Source: Candidatus Bathyarchaeota archaeon
GTDB lineage: Archaea; Thermoproteota; Bathyarchaeia; 40CM-2-53-6
Assembly (NCBI GenBank): GCA_005884605.1
Contig: VBBE01000029.1
Coordinates: 1 to 32,341, forward strand
DNA: 32,341 bases
Direction of reading: 5' to 3'
Of the stretch, positions 1-8,434 are shown piece after piece (the first letter of the stretch is position 1; every line of letters starts with the position of its first letter). Position numbers and translations under genes: made by a program. The notes below the pieces were generated by a model that was not told the DNA's origin, did no database searches, and saw only the letters and a list, made by a program, of their open reading frames with translations.

Positions 1-929
1 CAGCCCTCGATGGCGTGAATCTGCAAGTTCGAAAGGGCGAGATATTCGGCGTTCTCGGCCCTAACGGGGCGGGAAAAACAACTATGATCAGAATACTTTC
101 CACACTTCTGTTGCCGAGTTCTGGTAAAGCTGGAGTGATGGGTTTTGATGTTGAAAAGGAGCCGGAGAAGATTCGGGCGGTGATCAACATGGCAAGTGGC
201 GCGGAGCGGGCGGGCTACGATTTTATCAGCGCTCGTGGAAATCTCTGGTTCTTCTCCCAGCTCTACGGAATACCATCCGAAGAGGCACACAGGCGAATAG
301 ACGAGCTGTCAGACATGCTAGGGCTTCAGACCTATCTGGACCGGAAATTCTACGCGCTCTCCACGGGGTACAAGCAAAGAGTAACGCTGGTGAGAGCGTT
401 CATCAACGATCCCAAGGTCGTCTTTCTTGATGAACCGACGATAGGTCTTGACGTCATGACAGCACTGAGCATACGTGAGTACATTCTGAAACAGGCAAAA
501 GAGTATGGCAGAACAATTCTGATTGCAACTCACAACATGGCCGAAGTCGACGCAATCTGCAATCGGGTGGCGATTATCGACAAGGGCAAGATTCTTGCAT
601 GCGATACTCCTGCTGCCCTGAAAAGATCCCTAGGAGCCCCCTCGCTCGTCCTAGAGGTCTCACCTCCTCCTCCCCCTGGAAGCCTTGAACCGTTGATCAA
701 GCTTGAAGGAGTCAAAGGCTATACTGCATCGGTCGATGAAGAAAGAGGGTTGTCACGAATTCAAGTGGTCGTTGACGACGATGGATCAGCCCAATCCGTG
801 ATCGACTCAGTTCGGAAGGCAGGAATGACGGTCGTTTCAAACTGGAGACAACAGGCTACCTTAGAAGAAGTCTTCGTCGCCTTGGTCGGCAGAGGGTTCA
901 GGGAGAGAGAACACGAAGCTTCCCAGTAA
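1..929 (+). CDS. ABC-type exporter ATP-binding subunit (5' end outside window)
   Basis: This is the nucleotide-binding subunit of an ABC-2/DrrA-like exporter; it would hydrolyse ATP on the cytoplasmic face to drive the two permeases encoded next. The frame is open back to the window edge and reads ALDG immediately before the GTG at 15, the usual residues just inside such proteins, so the true start is upstream and GTG 15 is not it. Visible motifs are Walker A (GPNGAGKT), a degenerate signature (LSTGYKQR in place of LSGGQ), Walker B followed by the D-loop (VVFLDEPTIGLD) and the H-loop (ATHNM). The Q-loop region has no clear glutamine, which I believe occurs in some drug/lipid exporter ATPases. 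The last 100 residues look like the C-terminal accessory domain of DrrA-type ATPases. The stop at 927 lies 3 bases before an ATG for the next gene. Substrate unknown. Confidence 0.93.
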   Translation, partial: ALDGVNLQVRKGEIFGVLGPNGAGKTTMIRILSTLLLPSSGKAGVMGFDVEKEPEKIRAVINMASGAERAGYDFISARGNLWFFSQLYGIPSEEAHRRIDELSDMLGLQTYLDRKFYALSTGYKQRVTLVRAFINDPKVVFLDEPTIGLDVMTALSIREYILKQAKEYGRTILIATHNMAEVDAICNRVAIIDKGKILACDTPAALKRSLGAPSLVLEVSPPPPPGSLEPLIKLEGVKGYTASVDEERGLSRIQVVVDDDGSAQSVIDSVRKAGMTVVSNWRQQATLEEVFVALVGRGFREREHEASQ

Positions 930-1047
930 CCCATGGCTCAGAACCGCATACGCCCGATTATGGGTCCGAGCGAAGAGCATCTACGGGGAACCCCTCTGGG
1001 TAGCGGTCAACATCGGATTCCCATTCTTCACTTCGTTCTCCCTGACA

Positions 1048-1734
1048 ATGGTCTACAGAGCTTACGGGCTAAACTCATTCACGGGATTCGCCATCCTTGG
1101 TGGAGTAATGATCTCATTTTGGGGGAACGTCCTATGGTCGATGGCTAGCCAATTCAACTGGGACAAACAAGTTGGACTCTTCGAAATCTACATCACCTCC
1201 CCCGCGCCAATCTCAGCGATATTGGTCGGCATGTCACTCGGCGGGATTCTCGGGACCGCGCCCTCAGCAGCTATGGTCGCGCTTCTCGGCTGGGCGATCT
1301 TCCATCCCCCGATCAACGCCGTCTGGCCCGCAGTAGTCTCAGTCTTCGCTCTGACTCTCGCGTCACTCTATGCCATGGGAATGGCACTGTCCTCACTCTA
1401 CCTCGCGTACGGTAGGGAGGCAGACTCCGTCAACGAAGCTCTCCACGAGCCAGTATCCCTGATTTCCGGAGTCTACTTCCCCTCGACAGGAGGGTTCTCT
1501 CCGTTTCCCCTTGCAGTTCAGGCGGGAGCATCACTCATTCCTCTCACACTGGGCATGGATGCGCTTAGGAAAACACTGTTTTTCGGCCAGGGATTCGGAG
1601 AGTTCTACCTTGACCTCGAGCTGTTGGCTCTCGCCGTGATGGGAGTGGCTCTCCTCCTCGCGTCATCTAAGGCACTAAAGTTCCTTGAGAACAAGGGCAG
1701 AAGAACAGGTACAATTGCGGTGAGACAAAGATGA
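1048..1734 (+). CDS. ABC-2 type exporter permease, first subunit; N-terminal coding region continues upstream to about 937 without a start
   Basis: This is an integral membrane subunit of the ABC exporter. It has hydrophobic segments typical of an ABC-2 permease, with the last helix followed by a basic tail. The ATG at 1048 is the first canonical start in this frame but would cut the first membrane helix in half. The same frame is clearly coding from about 937, reading LRTAYARLWVRAKSIYGEP and then a full first helix; counting it gives six helices. No ATG, GTG or TTG lies in frame between the TAG at 862 and 1048. An ATG at 933, three bases after the ATPase stop, is one base out of frame with this reading, so a one-base insertion (or two-base loss) just after that ATG would explain everything. 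The gene ends in an ATGA overlap with the next permease. Confidence 0.85.
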   Translation: MVYRAYGLNSFTGFAILGGVMISFWGNVLWSMASQFNWDKQVGLFEIYITSPAPISAILVGMSLGGILGTAPSAAMVALLGWAIFHPPINAVWPAVVSVFALTLASLYAMGMALSSLYLAYGREADSVNEALHEPVSLISGVYFPSTGGFSPFPLAVQAGASLIPLTLGMDALRKTLFFGQGFGEFYLDLELLALAVMGVALLLASSKALKFLENKGRRTGTIAVRQR

Positions 1735-2576
1735 GCAGCCTCAGAGCGATGGTTGCTTCGGTACGAGTTGGATGGTACAGAGAATTCAATTGGACGAACC
1801 CTCTCGTGGGATTTATCCTCCGGACCGTTGGACCTCTCGCAAGCGTTATCGCCGCATCAACAGTCTACTACGTCGGCTCCATCAACAATATCCCGCCAAG
1901 TTTTAGTCCGAGGCTGCTCGCCTTCATCCTAATCGGTGCCGCTCTCTATGCACACGTCGCAGCCTACTCTTGGGTTCCTACGTTAGCAATAGCAGAGGGA
2001 AAGTGGACCTACGTGTTCCCGCAAGTCTACATCTCTCCACACTCTTCACTACCTTACTTGACGGGGAGGACCCTCGCGTCTTTCGTCACATCGACACTGA
2101 CGGTCATCGTATCTCTCATCTTATCCTTCTACATTCTTTCGTCGGTATTCCACACGAACATACCCTTCATTGTGAACCCCGTGTCTATCAGTCTCCTTTT
2201 TCTGGCAATGGTGGTGAACATATTCGCCGCTCTTGGACTTGGACTCTTGCTCAGTGCCTACGCATTGTTCGCGACGAAGTTTGAATGGGCACTTCCGACC
2301 TACGTGGCAGGACTCTTGATGGTTTTCTCAGAAGCCCTCTTCCCTGTGTCCTCCCTTCCACATCCCGTATCAGACGTGGCAAACGTGCTGCCATTTACTG
2401 AATTCATGAGAGCGTCTCGACAGGCGATTATCTACGGAGACATGTATTCCTACTTCTCCTACCTCGGATTGGCTGTCCTCGGAGGCATCATCGTCCTGGC
2501 ATTGGGACTCCTTGCGTTCAGGTACGCCGAGAACCGAGCGAGACGGCTCGGTGTCATCGACAAAAAGACAGCCTAA
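1731..2576 (+). CDS. ABC-2 type exporter permease, second subunit
   Basis: Second membrane subunit of the exporter, 281 residues. Hydrophobic segments near residues 25-50, 60-85, 115-140, 150-180, 190-215 and 240-265 fit the six-helix ABC-2 fold, with a basic C-terminal tail (RYAENRARR) on the cytoplasmic side. The start ATG overlaps the stop of the previous permease (ATGA at 1731-1734), indicating translational coupling in one operon with the ATPase. The two permeases differ enough to form a heterodimer. The gene converges with the kinase gene on the other strand with only 9 bases between them. Substrate cannot be read from sequence. Confidence 0.9.
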   Translation: MSSLRAMVASVRVGWYREFNWTNPLVGFILRTVGPLASVIAASTVYYVGSINNIPPSFSPRLLAFILIGAALYAHVAAYSWVPTLAIAEGKWTYVFPQVYISPHSSLPYLTGRTLASFVTSTLTVIVSLILSFYILSSVFHTNIPFIVNPVSISLLFLAMVVNIFAALGLGLLLSAYALFATKFEWALPTYVAGLLMVFSEALFPVSSLPHPVSDVANVLPFTEFMRASRQAIIYGDMYSYFSYLGLAVLGGIIVLALGLLAFRYAENRARRLGVIDKKTA

Positions 2577-2585
2577 TTCCGAATG

Positions 2586-3356
2586 TTAGTTCAAACATAG
2601 TATTCTGGTTGCTTCCTCGAAGGCGTCTTTCCATCCACCGGCCTTGTAGTCTCTCAGACACTTCAGCAGCTCGTCTCTATCCACGGGTCCCAACACCTTA
2701 GCGATTTTCTTGGCGATGCTACCCCCGAGAAACAAGTACTGGGTTAGAGACGTGAAATTGCTAGGTCGCCTCACTAGGCTGGCACTTTCAAAATCCAGAA
2801 TCCGAGCACCGTCATCCGACACGATCACATTCTTGTGAGCCCGACTGAGTTCTCCATGATCGAGCCCGTAAGCATCCATTCTGAAGCACTCTTCCAGCAG
2901 GGGTTTCACGACGCTCCTGACCCGGGCTCTTCGCCCCCTGCCCGTGAGGCTCTCTAGCCACAGTGGAAGGGACAAGCCTTCGATGAACTCCATCGCTAAT
3001 ACATCGGCTGTGCCGCCCAAGCATTCGGGTCCCACCTTGAGCGAATTTGCGGCCATAAGAAGTTCGGCCTCGTGAATCAGGCTCGGGCGTCGCGCATCAA
3101 CCCTTCGAATCTTGACAGCGATTCGTCGATTGCCTCTTACGCCTATGACCACAATTCCAACGACTCCTTTGCCAAGGACTGATAGACGATCGGTTCTCAG
3201 CGGGCCCTGGAAGTCTAGCGCGGTTATCTCCAGTTGGTGCAACTGATGAATTCTGGACTCGACCTCATCGGGGTCACCACTAGGATATGCTACGAGACGA
3301 TTGAAGGGCGGATTTGCTAGAGATGATAACGGTGCTAGTGATAGGTTTTCAGCCAA
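2586..3356 (-). CDS. Archaeal predicted Ser/Thr protein kinase (COG2112-like)
   Basis: A small protein-kinase-like protein of 256 residues. After a 50-residue N-terminal extension the kinase fold is visible: a glycine-rich loop (LGKGVVGIVV), the ATP-anchoring lysine (RIAVKI), a catalytic-loop equivalent (DHGELSRAHKNV, with HGE in place of HRD) and a metal-binding Asp (ILDFESA in place of DFG). These divergent motifs match what I recall of the archaeal COG2112 group, which is distantly related to RIO and lipopolysaccharide kinases. The start is a TTG at 3356, so the first 22 bases overlap the end of the CCA-enzyme gene; no ATG or GTG occurs early in the frame. It is last in the thpR-cca-kinase transcription unit, which hints at a link to tRNA metabolism, but the substrate is unknown. 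Confidence 0.85.
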   Translation of the reverse strand: MAENLSLAPLSSLANPPFNRLVAYPSGDPDEVESRIHQLHQLEITALDFQGPLRTDRLSVLGKGVVGIVVIGVRGNRRIAVKIRRVDARRPSLIHEAELLMAANSLKVGPECLGGTADVLAMEFIEGLSLPLWLESLTGRGRRARVRSVVKPLLEECFRMDAYGLDHGELSRAHKNVIVSDDGARILDFESASLVRRPSNFTSLTQYLFLGGSIAKKIAKVLGPVDRDELLKCLRDYKAGGWKDAFEEATRILCLN

Positions 3357-4753
3357 GCCGGCTTCGCCGCCAAGAACTCTGACAACGCCTGGTCAAAACC
3401 TTCTCGTCCCAGCAACGCGAGAATTTTCCTGTTTTCCAGAACATTCACATTCTGATGGAAGGAGGTGTTCAGTTGATCAGGGACGGTCAGACCGAGCCTT
3501 GAATCCTTGATGGCTACGGTGATAAGTTGGTTGACCGAGAGGATTCTTCGTTTCTTGTCCACCGCCCATCGGTCGGCCTCTATCCAAGGACCGCGAACAG
3601 TATCACTCGCATTCAGATGTCGATCTAGGAATCCCTGGCTGTCGTCCATCTTCGAAACGGGTGGACCCTCGCGCAATTGAACCTCGGGTAGGATCGAAGT
3701 GTCTAGCTCGACAAGGATTGCGCTTGATCGGGCTTCGTCGCTCCAAGCTGTTGACCGGACGGGGTGGAAACCCTGTCGAGTCATCAGCTCCACTATCGAA
3801 TTCTCGATTTTCAATAATTGCCCCCAGAGAACGTCAGGCACCATCCGGGGATGCTCGAAAGATATGACTACAATATCCCTGTTTTGACCGTCCAAGAGTT
3901 TGGAAAACTGGGCTTTTGTTTTTGGTTTGGACTTCGGTGGGAAGAAGTACCATATGCCGGGATTCTTCAGGAGTTCTCTTGAAGCGCCCACGAATCCCCA
4001 CAGCTTATCATCTCTGACGGCCGCTGCCAAGTTTCGATTCGGATCGACGGGGTCGATTACGATCAATGGAGAGCCGAACTCTCGAGCTCTAAGATCTTGA
4101 CCGGCAGCGGACTTCTCTATATCCAGAGAGATACCGAGCTTCCATGTCGAAGCTTGTTTGAGTGTCTCCAGAAATGATCGGTAGTGTAGAATCAAAGTTT
4201 CAACGAGCATTCCACTGAATCCTCCAATTCTGATCTCGGCGCCGTATGATCGGATTCCTTTCATGAACCGCTTTAGGAGCCGCGCCTCAAGTCGCATTTC
4301 TTGTGTTAGGTGCCTTGTCATGTACTCGGTGTGGTATGGTGTCCTGTCGGTTGCGCTTTTCCACTGGCCCTTTTCAACGGAATAGCAAGGGACTACATTT
4401 ACTCTGACACTCTCGACATGGAATTCCAGATAGGGATGCTCAGCATATCGATCGATAGTCTTGGCGCGTATCCCCTTCCGAATTTCGGGGAGGACCCTCT
4501 CTGTCCACTCTCGCCTTTCCATTGCTGGAGGAAAGCTGGCGAATATGTCCAGGTCTGCTTCCCCACTTAGCCAAGTGTCCCGGGCGAAGGACCCTTGAAC
4601 CGAGACGTTGCCTCTGAATCCTGCCTTGTCCAGTATGGACTGAACTTGGCCTTTCAGTCTCTCAGCTAACTGAGACATTCGTTCCCTTTCAGGCATACTG
4701 GGAACGACCTTCTTCGCAACTTGGTCCAAGACAGTTTGAATGGAATTCGGCAT
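3335..4753 (-). CDS. cca: CCA-adding enzyme (tRNA nucleotidyltransferase, archaeal class I)
   Basis: Adds or repairs the 3' CCA of tRNAs using CTP and ATP without a nucleic acid template. The nucleotidyltransferase motif GSFARDTWLSGEADLDIF, with the two metal-binding acidic residues, lies near residue 48, and the archaeal tail-domain signature VDPVDPNRNLAAAV near residue 235. Length 472 residues agrees with archaeal class I enzymes (about 440-460) and the protein looks complete. I chose ATG 4753; a TTG lies directly before it at 4756. A GGTGGAG-like ribosome binding site sits about 8 bases upstream. It follows thpR after 51 bases and overlaps the kinase gene downstream, so the three are probably one operon. 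Confidence 0.96.
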   Translation of the reverse strand: MPNSIQTVLDQVAKKVVPSMPERERMSQLAERLKGQVQSILDKAGFRGNVSVQGSFARDTWLSGEADLDIFASFPPAMERREWTERVLPEIRKGIRAKTIDRYAEHPYLEFHVESVRVNVVPCYSVEKGQWKSATDRTPYHTEYMTRHLTQEMRLEARLLKRFMKGIRSYGAEIRIGGFSGMLVETLILHYRSFLETLKQASTWKLGISLDIEKSAAGQDLRAREFGSPLIVIDPVDPNRNLAAAVRDDKLWGFVGASRELLKNPGIWYFFPPKSKPKTKAQFSKLLDGQNRDIVVISFEHPRMVPDVLWGQLLKIENSIVELMTRQGFHPVRSTAWSDEARSSAILVELDTSILPEVQLREGPPVSKMDDSQGFLDRHLNASDTVRGPWIEADRWAVDKKRRILSVNQLITVAIKDSRLGLTVPDQLNTSFHQNVNVLENRKILALLGREGFDQALSEFLAAKPAWLKTYH

Positions 4754-4804
4754 CAACCAGCTCCACCTAACGGGTCAGTATTTGAAAGTGGACCGTTTGA
4801 CGGG

Positions 4805-5407
4805 TTATGGTGATTGCGAGGGAACTTCCAGCAAAGTCGAGTATTTCGGTCCCGAACTCGAGAGGATGCTCTGTTTGAGCCGGACCTTGTCCACGGTGAT
4901 CGTGCCGAAACTCTCGTCGCTTAGGTGATGAAGAAAATCGGCGATCTCGTCTCTCTTTCTGCCTGACCGGACCCGGGCTATCGTGATATGAGGACTGAAG
5001 GGACGGTTCTCCCTTCTGAAACCGATGCCGGACAAGAGCTTCTCGACTAGCTCGTAGATTTGCTCAACATAAGTCCAGCCCTCGTCTACGCCGACCCAGA
5101 TTACGTTCATGTGTTTGAGATTTGGGAAGGCGCCTGCTCCCTTGATCTCCGCGGTGAACGATGGAAACGTGAGTTGTTGGAGGGACGACTTGACCTCGGC
5201 CAGTCGAGACTTGGATACATTTCCTAGAAATTTCAATGTGAGATGAATATTATCTCCCTCGACAGGTTTCAAATCTCCACCTAACGCCTGCAACGAGGAC
5301 AAGATCGAAGCTATGCGGGATAGAACCTGCTGATCCTCTAGGTCGATTGAAATGAAGCTTCGGACTTGGTCCCCTGACAAATCCTTGTTACGGATAATCT
5401 GGTCCAT
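4805..5407 (-). CDS. thpR: RNA 2',3'-cyclic phosphodiesterase / 2'-5' RNA ligase (2H phosphoesterase)
   Basis: A LigT/ThpR-type protein that acts on RNA 2',3'-cyclic phosphate ends and has reversible 2'-5' ligase activity in vitro; the physiological target in archaea is unsettled. The two catalytic HxT motifs are visible (HLTLKFLG near residue 62 and HITIARV near residue 144), as is the FISIDL start of the fold. At 200 residues it is slightly longer than the usual 180-190 because of about 15 extra N-terminal residues. If the TTG at 5380 were used, the protein would match the family better and sit better relative to the TATA-like element at 5418-5424. It is the first gene of the thpR-cca-kinase operon, and adjacency to cca is common in archaea. 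Confidence 0.94.
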   Translation of the reverse strand: MDQIIRNKDLSGDQVRSFISIDLEDQQVLSRIASILSSLQALGGDLKPVEGDNIHLTLKFLGNVSKSRLAEVKSSLQQLTFPSFTAEIKGAGAFPNLKHMNVIWVGVDEGWTYVEQIYELVEKLLSGIGFRRENRPFSPHITIARVRSGRKRDEIADFLHHLSDESFGTITVDKVRLKQSILSSSGPKYSTLLEVPSQSP

Positions 5408-5417
5408 TTTTAAGAGC

Positions 5418-5424
5418 TATAATA
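5418..5424. promoter_or_regulatory. TATA-like element in the thpR / UPF0200 divergent intergenic region
   Basis: TATAATA inside an A/T-rich patch of the 45-base space between the divergent genes. Its centre is 32 bases before the ATG at 5453, giving an expected transcript start near 5448 and an almost leaderless mRNA. On the other strand it would start thpR transcription around 5394, just inside the annotated thpR start. Called from sequence and spacing only. Confidence 0.5.
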
Positions 5425-5452
5425 CTCTCTTCGCGAATGTGCGCGGACCCGC

Positions 5453-6010
5453 ATGGACAACTCGAAGTCGAAGACAGTCATCGTAATTGTTGGAATGCCG
5501 GGCGCCGGCAAGAGCCTAGCGTCCAGTGTTGCGGCAAAACGTGGAGTACCGGTATTCGTGTCCGGGGACATTATCAGGGCCGAGGCGAAGCGGCGGAACT
5601 TGACACCTAGCAGAAAGAACATCGGAAGGATAATGCTGAAGATCAGAGAGGAGGAGGGGATGGGCGCCGTTGCCAAGCGTTTGGCTCCGCTCATAGACAA
5701 GATCGACGGAAACATTTTCGTCTATGAAGGTGCTAGGAACATCGAAGAGATCGAGGAGCTGAACAAGAAGTACAGGGTCTTCACCATTGCCATCCTTGCC
5801 TCCCCTAAGAGCAGGTTCCAGAGACTGCTAAAGAGGGGAAGGTCTGACCGGCCCGGAAACTGGGCAGACTTTCTAGAGCGCGATGAGAGAGAGCTGAAGG
5901 TTGGAGTTGGGAAGCTCATCGCCATCGCCGACCGAGTCGTTGAGAACGAAGATACGAGGAACGACCTCAAGAGGCGGACAGCGCGTCTACTGAAGACACG
6001 CCCGAACTGA
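5453..6010 (+). CDS. UPF0200-family P-loop nucleotide kinase-like protein
   Basis: A 185-residue P-loop protein of the adenylate-kinase/dephospho-CoA-kinase superfamily. The Walker A motif is GMPGAGKS at residues 14-21, followed by VFVSGDIIR (substrate-binding strand) and a lid-like basic segment (LLKRGRSDRPG) near residue 125. This pattern and length match the archaeal UPF0200 family, often annotated as dephospho-CoA kinase. As I recall, archaeal dephospho-CoA kinase activity has been assigned to a different family, so the substrate here should be left open. It has almost no 5' leader and its stop overlaps the first codon of the next gene (CTGA), so the two genes look coupled. Confidence 0.88.
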   Translation: MDNSKSKTVIVIVGMPGAGKSLASSVAAKRGVPVFVSGDIIRAEAKRRNLTPSRKNIGRIMLKIREEEGMGAVAKRLAPLIDKIDGNIFVYEGARNIEEIEELNKKYRVFTIAILASPKSRFQRLLKRGRSDRPGNWADFLERDERELKVGVGKLIAIADRVVENEDTRNDLKRRTARLLKTRPN

Positions 6011-6420
6011 GCTTCCTCGTCCACAGCGAAGCGGAAGTCCGGCCAACTGAGGACCCCCAGAAAGTCAAGAAAGCCGTAACGAACGTCCTTCGAGGCGAGG
6101 TGGAGTTTCGACAACTAGACGAGTGGGGCGGGAAAGTGATTCTCGACGGGAAGAATCAGCCTTCTCTTGAGAGGTTTCGGATGATTCTTCAGCGTGACAG
6201 AATTCGTGCCGCGGCGAGATCCGTCCTAAGACGATCTGTCGAAGGCAATCGAATAGTCTTCTACTTGAACAAGCAGGCAGCGTACGCGGGCCACGTGTCG
6301 TTCTCTGCGCCTGAGGGCGAATCGCCTCTGGGTCCAATACAGGTGATAGTTGAGACGGAAAACACAGACCAGTTGATTGACTGGCTAGCGGGACAGCGAG
6401 AAGAACGAAGAAGAGACTAG
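6007..6420 (+). CDS. DUF54/COG1325-type RNA-binding protein, apparent CTG start
   Basis: A small archaeal protein of the group annotated as exosome-associated or RNA-binding (COG1325, DUF54). The family N-terminus is plainly present in frame from about 6010 (VHSEAEVRPTEDPQKVKKAV), well before the first canonical start, a GTG at 6100. The frame has a TGA at 5941 and no ATG, GTG or TTG from there to 6100; the only near-cognate start is CTG at 6007, which overlaps the upstream stop as CTGA, just as ATGA would. I therefore place the start at 6007, giving about 137 residues. A mutated start or sequence error is the alternative. It follows UPF0200 directly. Its function in RNA metabolism is inferred from the family. 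Confidence 0.8.
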   Translation: MSFLVHSEAEVRPTEDPQKVKKAVTNVLRGEVEFRQLDEWGGKVILDGKNQPSLERFRMILQRDRIRAAARSVLRRSVEGNRIVFYLNKQAAYAGHVSFSAPEGESPLGPIQVIVETENTDQLIDWLAGQREERRRD

Positions 6421-6445
6421 AATCGGAAGATTGGCTTTGTCGCTT

Positions 6446-7366
6446 CTACTTGGACCGCTTCAGCGATAAGACCATCAGGTCCTTGGGAACAATCGTTGGT
6501 TTGAACACGCTCCTCGCCTGTTTGAGGAGAATGGAATCATCCCTTGTAACTGCGCTGATGTGAACCAGGGCAAGTTTGCGAACTCGAGCAGCTTTTGCAA
6601 CCCTTGCTGCTTCTCGGGCGGTTGAATGGAAGTACTCTTTCGCCTTATCTCGCCTGTCCTCAGCGAACCCGCCGTCATGCATGAGAAGATCCGCCTCTTT
6701 TGCCAGTGCTTTCACCTCGTCAGAGGGACGGGTGTCAATGGCATAAACGATCTTCAGACCGGGGCGTGGGTCCTCGATAACCTGTCGAGGCGTGACTGTT
6801 TTCCCTTCGACGTTGACCTCTTTGCCCATCTGAAGCTGTTTCCACAATGGTCCCTCGGGGACGCCTAGCCGTTTTGCTTTTTCAGGGTGAAACCGGCCGG
6901 GGCGGTCTGTCTCGACGATGGCGTAGGCGAGGCAGGTTATGTCGTGCGTTGCTTTGGTTGTCTTGATCTCGTAGGCGCTTTTCGATATGTCTTGTCCGGG
7001 TTTGAGCTCTGTGACTCGTACGGGAAAGTTTGCGGCGAAACCTAGGGTTCGACGGAGGGAGGCTAGATAACTGGAGATGCCTTCGGGACCATACAGGTCG
7101 AGGGGCTTGTCTCTGATCAATGATGACATGGTTTGGAGGAGTCCGGGTAGTCCGAGAATGTGATCTCCGTGCAAGTGTGAGATCATGATCGACATTGGAC
7201 GGTTGAAGCCGAGTCCCGCGTGCATCATCTGCCGCTGTGTCCCTTCGCCACAATCAAACAAAAAGAGTTCCCCGTCACGGCGCAGGGCTACTGCGGGAAG
7301 CCCCCGCTCCTTAGTAGGGAGACTGCCCCCAGTGCCCAGGAAAATGACATCGATACCGGCAGGCAT
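6446..7366 (-). CDS. rnz: Ribonuclease Z (tRNA 3'-processing endonuclease)
   Basis: Cleaves the 3' trailer from precursor tRNAs next to the discriminator base. It is a metallo-beta-lactamase-fold enzyme of 306 residues, normal for the short RNase Z form. The N-terminal strand IDVIFLGTGGSLPT, the FDCGEGTQRQ motif and the zinc-binding HLHGDH motif (about residues 64-69) are all present, along with later ligands in LAYAIVETD, AIDTRP, LMHDGGF and YFHSTAREAA. The ATG follows the stop of the Trm-G10 gene without a gap (TAG-ATG), so the two are co-transcribed tRNA maturation genes. Confidence 0.96.
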   Translation of the reverse strand: MPAGIDVIFLGTGGSLPTKERGLPAVALRRDGELFLFDCGEGTQRQMMHAGLGFNRPMSIMISHLHGDHILGLPGLLQTMSSLIRDKPLDLYGPEGISSYLASLRRTLGFAANFPVRVTELKPGQDISKSAYEIKTTKATHDITCLAYAIVETDRPGRFHPEKAKRLGVPEGPLWKQLQMGKEVNVEGKTVTPRQVIEDPRPGLKIVYAIDTRPSDEVKALAKEADLLMHDGGFAEDRRDKAKEYFHSTAREAARVAKAARVRKLALVHISAVTRDDSILLKQARSVFKPTIVPKDLMVLSLKRSK

Positions 7367-8413
7367 CTAGTTTGCTCCCAGCACCAGAATCTCTCTTGTC
7401 AAGCTTCTGTGAACGTATAACTCATGGCGATCGAAGACTTTGAACCCCTGAGACTCTGCCAGATCAATCGCCCCTGTTCCCAACGGAGATGCAAATACAA
7501 CCTTCCCGTCAGGAGACAAGATACTCTTTGCCTGCGGCAAGAAGCTGACAAGGATATCTTTCGTTGTGGATCTTAGAGTTGAAGCCCCGGTCCCGTAAGG
7601 CGGGTCCGTGGCGATGGCATCGACCCTGCGCAGTGGAATGTTCCGGGCGTCGCCTCTGAGTAGGCCGAATGATTTGAGTCCGAAATGAGCCAGGTTTCTT
7701 CGAGCCGATCGGACCATTCGTGAAAGTGCGTCGATGCCAACGACATTACAGCCGAGAAGGCTTGCTTCTATTGCGATACCGCCGACCCCGCAGAAAGGGT
7801 CGAGAAATGTCTCTCCATCTCTAACTTCCGACAAGTTCACCAGGCATCGGGCCAGTTTTGGGGGCATAGTGCTGGGATGGAAGACAGCTCGTTTTCGGGG
7901 ACGTCGGCGATGGATGCTCCCCTTCGGGCGCTGGTGCATGATTAGTCCCAGATGGAAAAGTGATCCCGCGAGAATTCCCCGAAAGGGCTTTTTGGGGGAT
8001 CGAAGATCGACCTTAGCGCCGGTCTTCTCCGCGAGTAGTTTTCCTAGATAGCCCTCTAGGTGGACTCTTGAGAGCTCTTTCGAGACTCCACCGAAGCGTA
8101 ACATTCGTATGCTGAAACTGTCTTGCGAGGAGAGAAGTGGTTCGAGATCAGTGAACTCAACTTCCCTTTTGATGCTGGCTAGGTTGTCTTCTGTGTGAAG
8201 AACTTCTTCTCCCATCTCGTCAAGATATCCTCCGCGACCGGCAATCGCTTCCAGCTGGGTGCGATCCGCTTCCAGTTCTACAAGCTTGTAGAAATTACCT
8301 ACTATCTTGTATTTTATCGCGTAGGCTTGGAGTATGGCCTTGAGTTCTGCGAGCGGCAGCGTGGGGTGTTCTCCGGATAGAATGAAGAAGAATCTGGCAG
8401 AGTTGCCGGCCAT
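7367..8413 (-). CDS. tRNA (guanine10-N2)-methyltransferase, Trm-G10/Trm11 type with THUMP domain
   Basis: An archaeal methyltransferase expected to form N2-methyl- or N2,N2-dimethylguanosine at tRNA position 10. The first 160 residues form an NFLD/THUMP RNA-binding region. The catalytic Rossmann domain starts near residue 165 with the PGTM-like segment FHPSTMPPKLARCLVNL, the SAM-binding motif DPFCGVGGIAIEA and the N2-guanine catalytic motif TDPPYGTGAS near residue 265. At 348 residues it is family-sized and complete. ATG 8413 lies about 26 bases from the centre of the TATA element at 8435-8443, so the mRNA is probably leaderless. It forms an operon with rnz. Confidence 0.93.
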   Translation of the reverse strand: MAGNSARFFFILSGEHPTLPLAELKAILQAYAIKYKIVGNFYKLVELEADRTQLEAIAGRGGYLDEMGEEVLHTEDNLASIKREVEFTDLEPLLSSQDSFSIRMLRFGGVSKELSRVHLEGYLGKLLAEKTGAKVDLRSPKKPFRGILAGSLFHLGLIMHQRPKGSIHRRRPRKRAVFHPSTMPPKLARCLVNLSEVRDGETFLDPFCGVGGIAIEASLLGCNVVGIDALSRMVRSARRNLAHFGLKSFGLLRGDARNIPLRRVDAIATDPPYGTGASTLRSTTKDILVSFLPQAKSILSPDGKVVFASPLGTGAIDLAESQGFKVFDRHELYVHRSLTREILVLGAN

Positions 8414-8434
8414 GTACTAGCGGATTGTCGCGAA

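Noticed and set aside
933..1148. 71-residue frame from ATG 933
   Set aside because: Its translation has no protein-like pattern and lies over a clear membrane helix encoded in another frame; the ATG is probably the displaced start of the permease.
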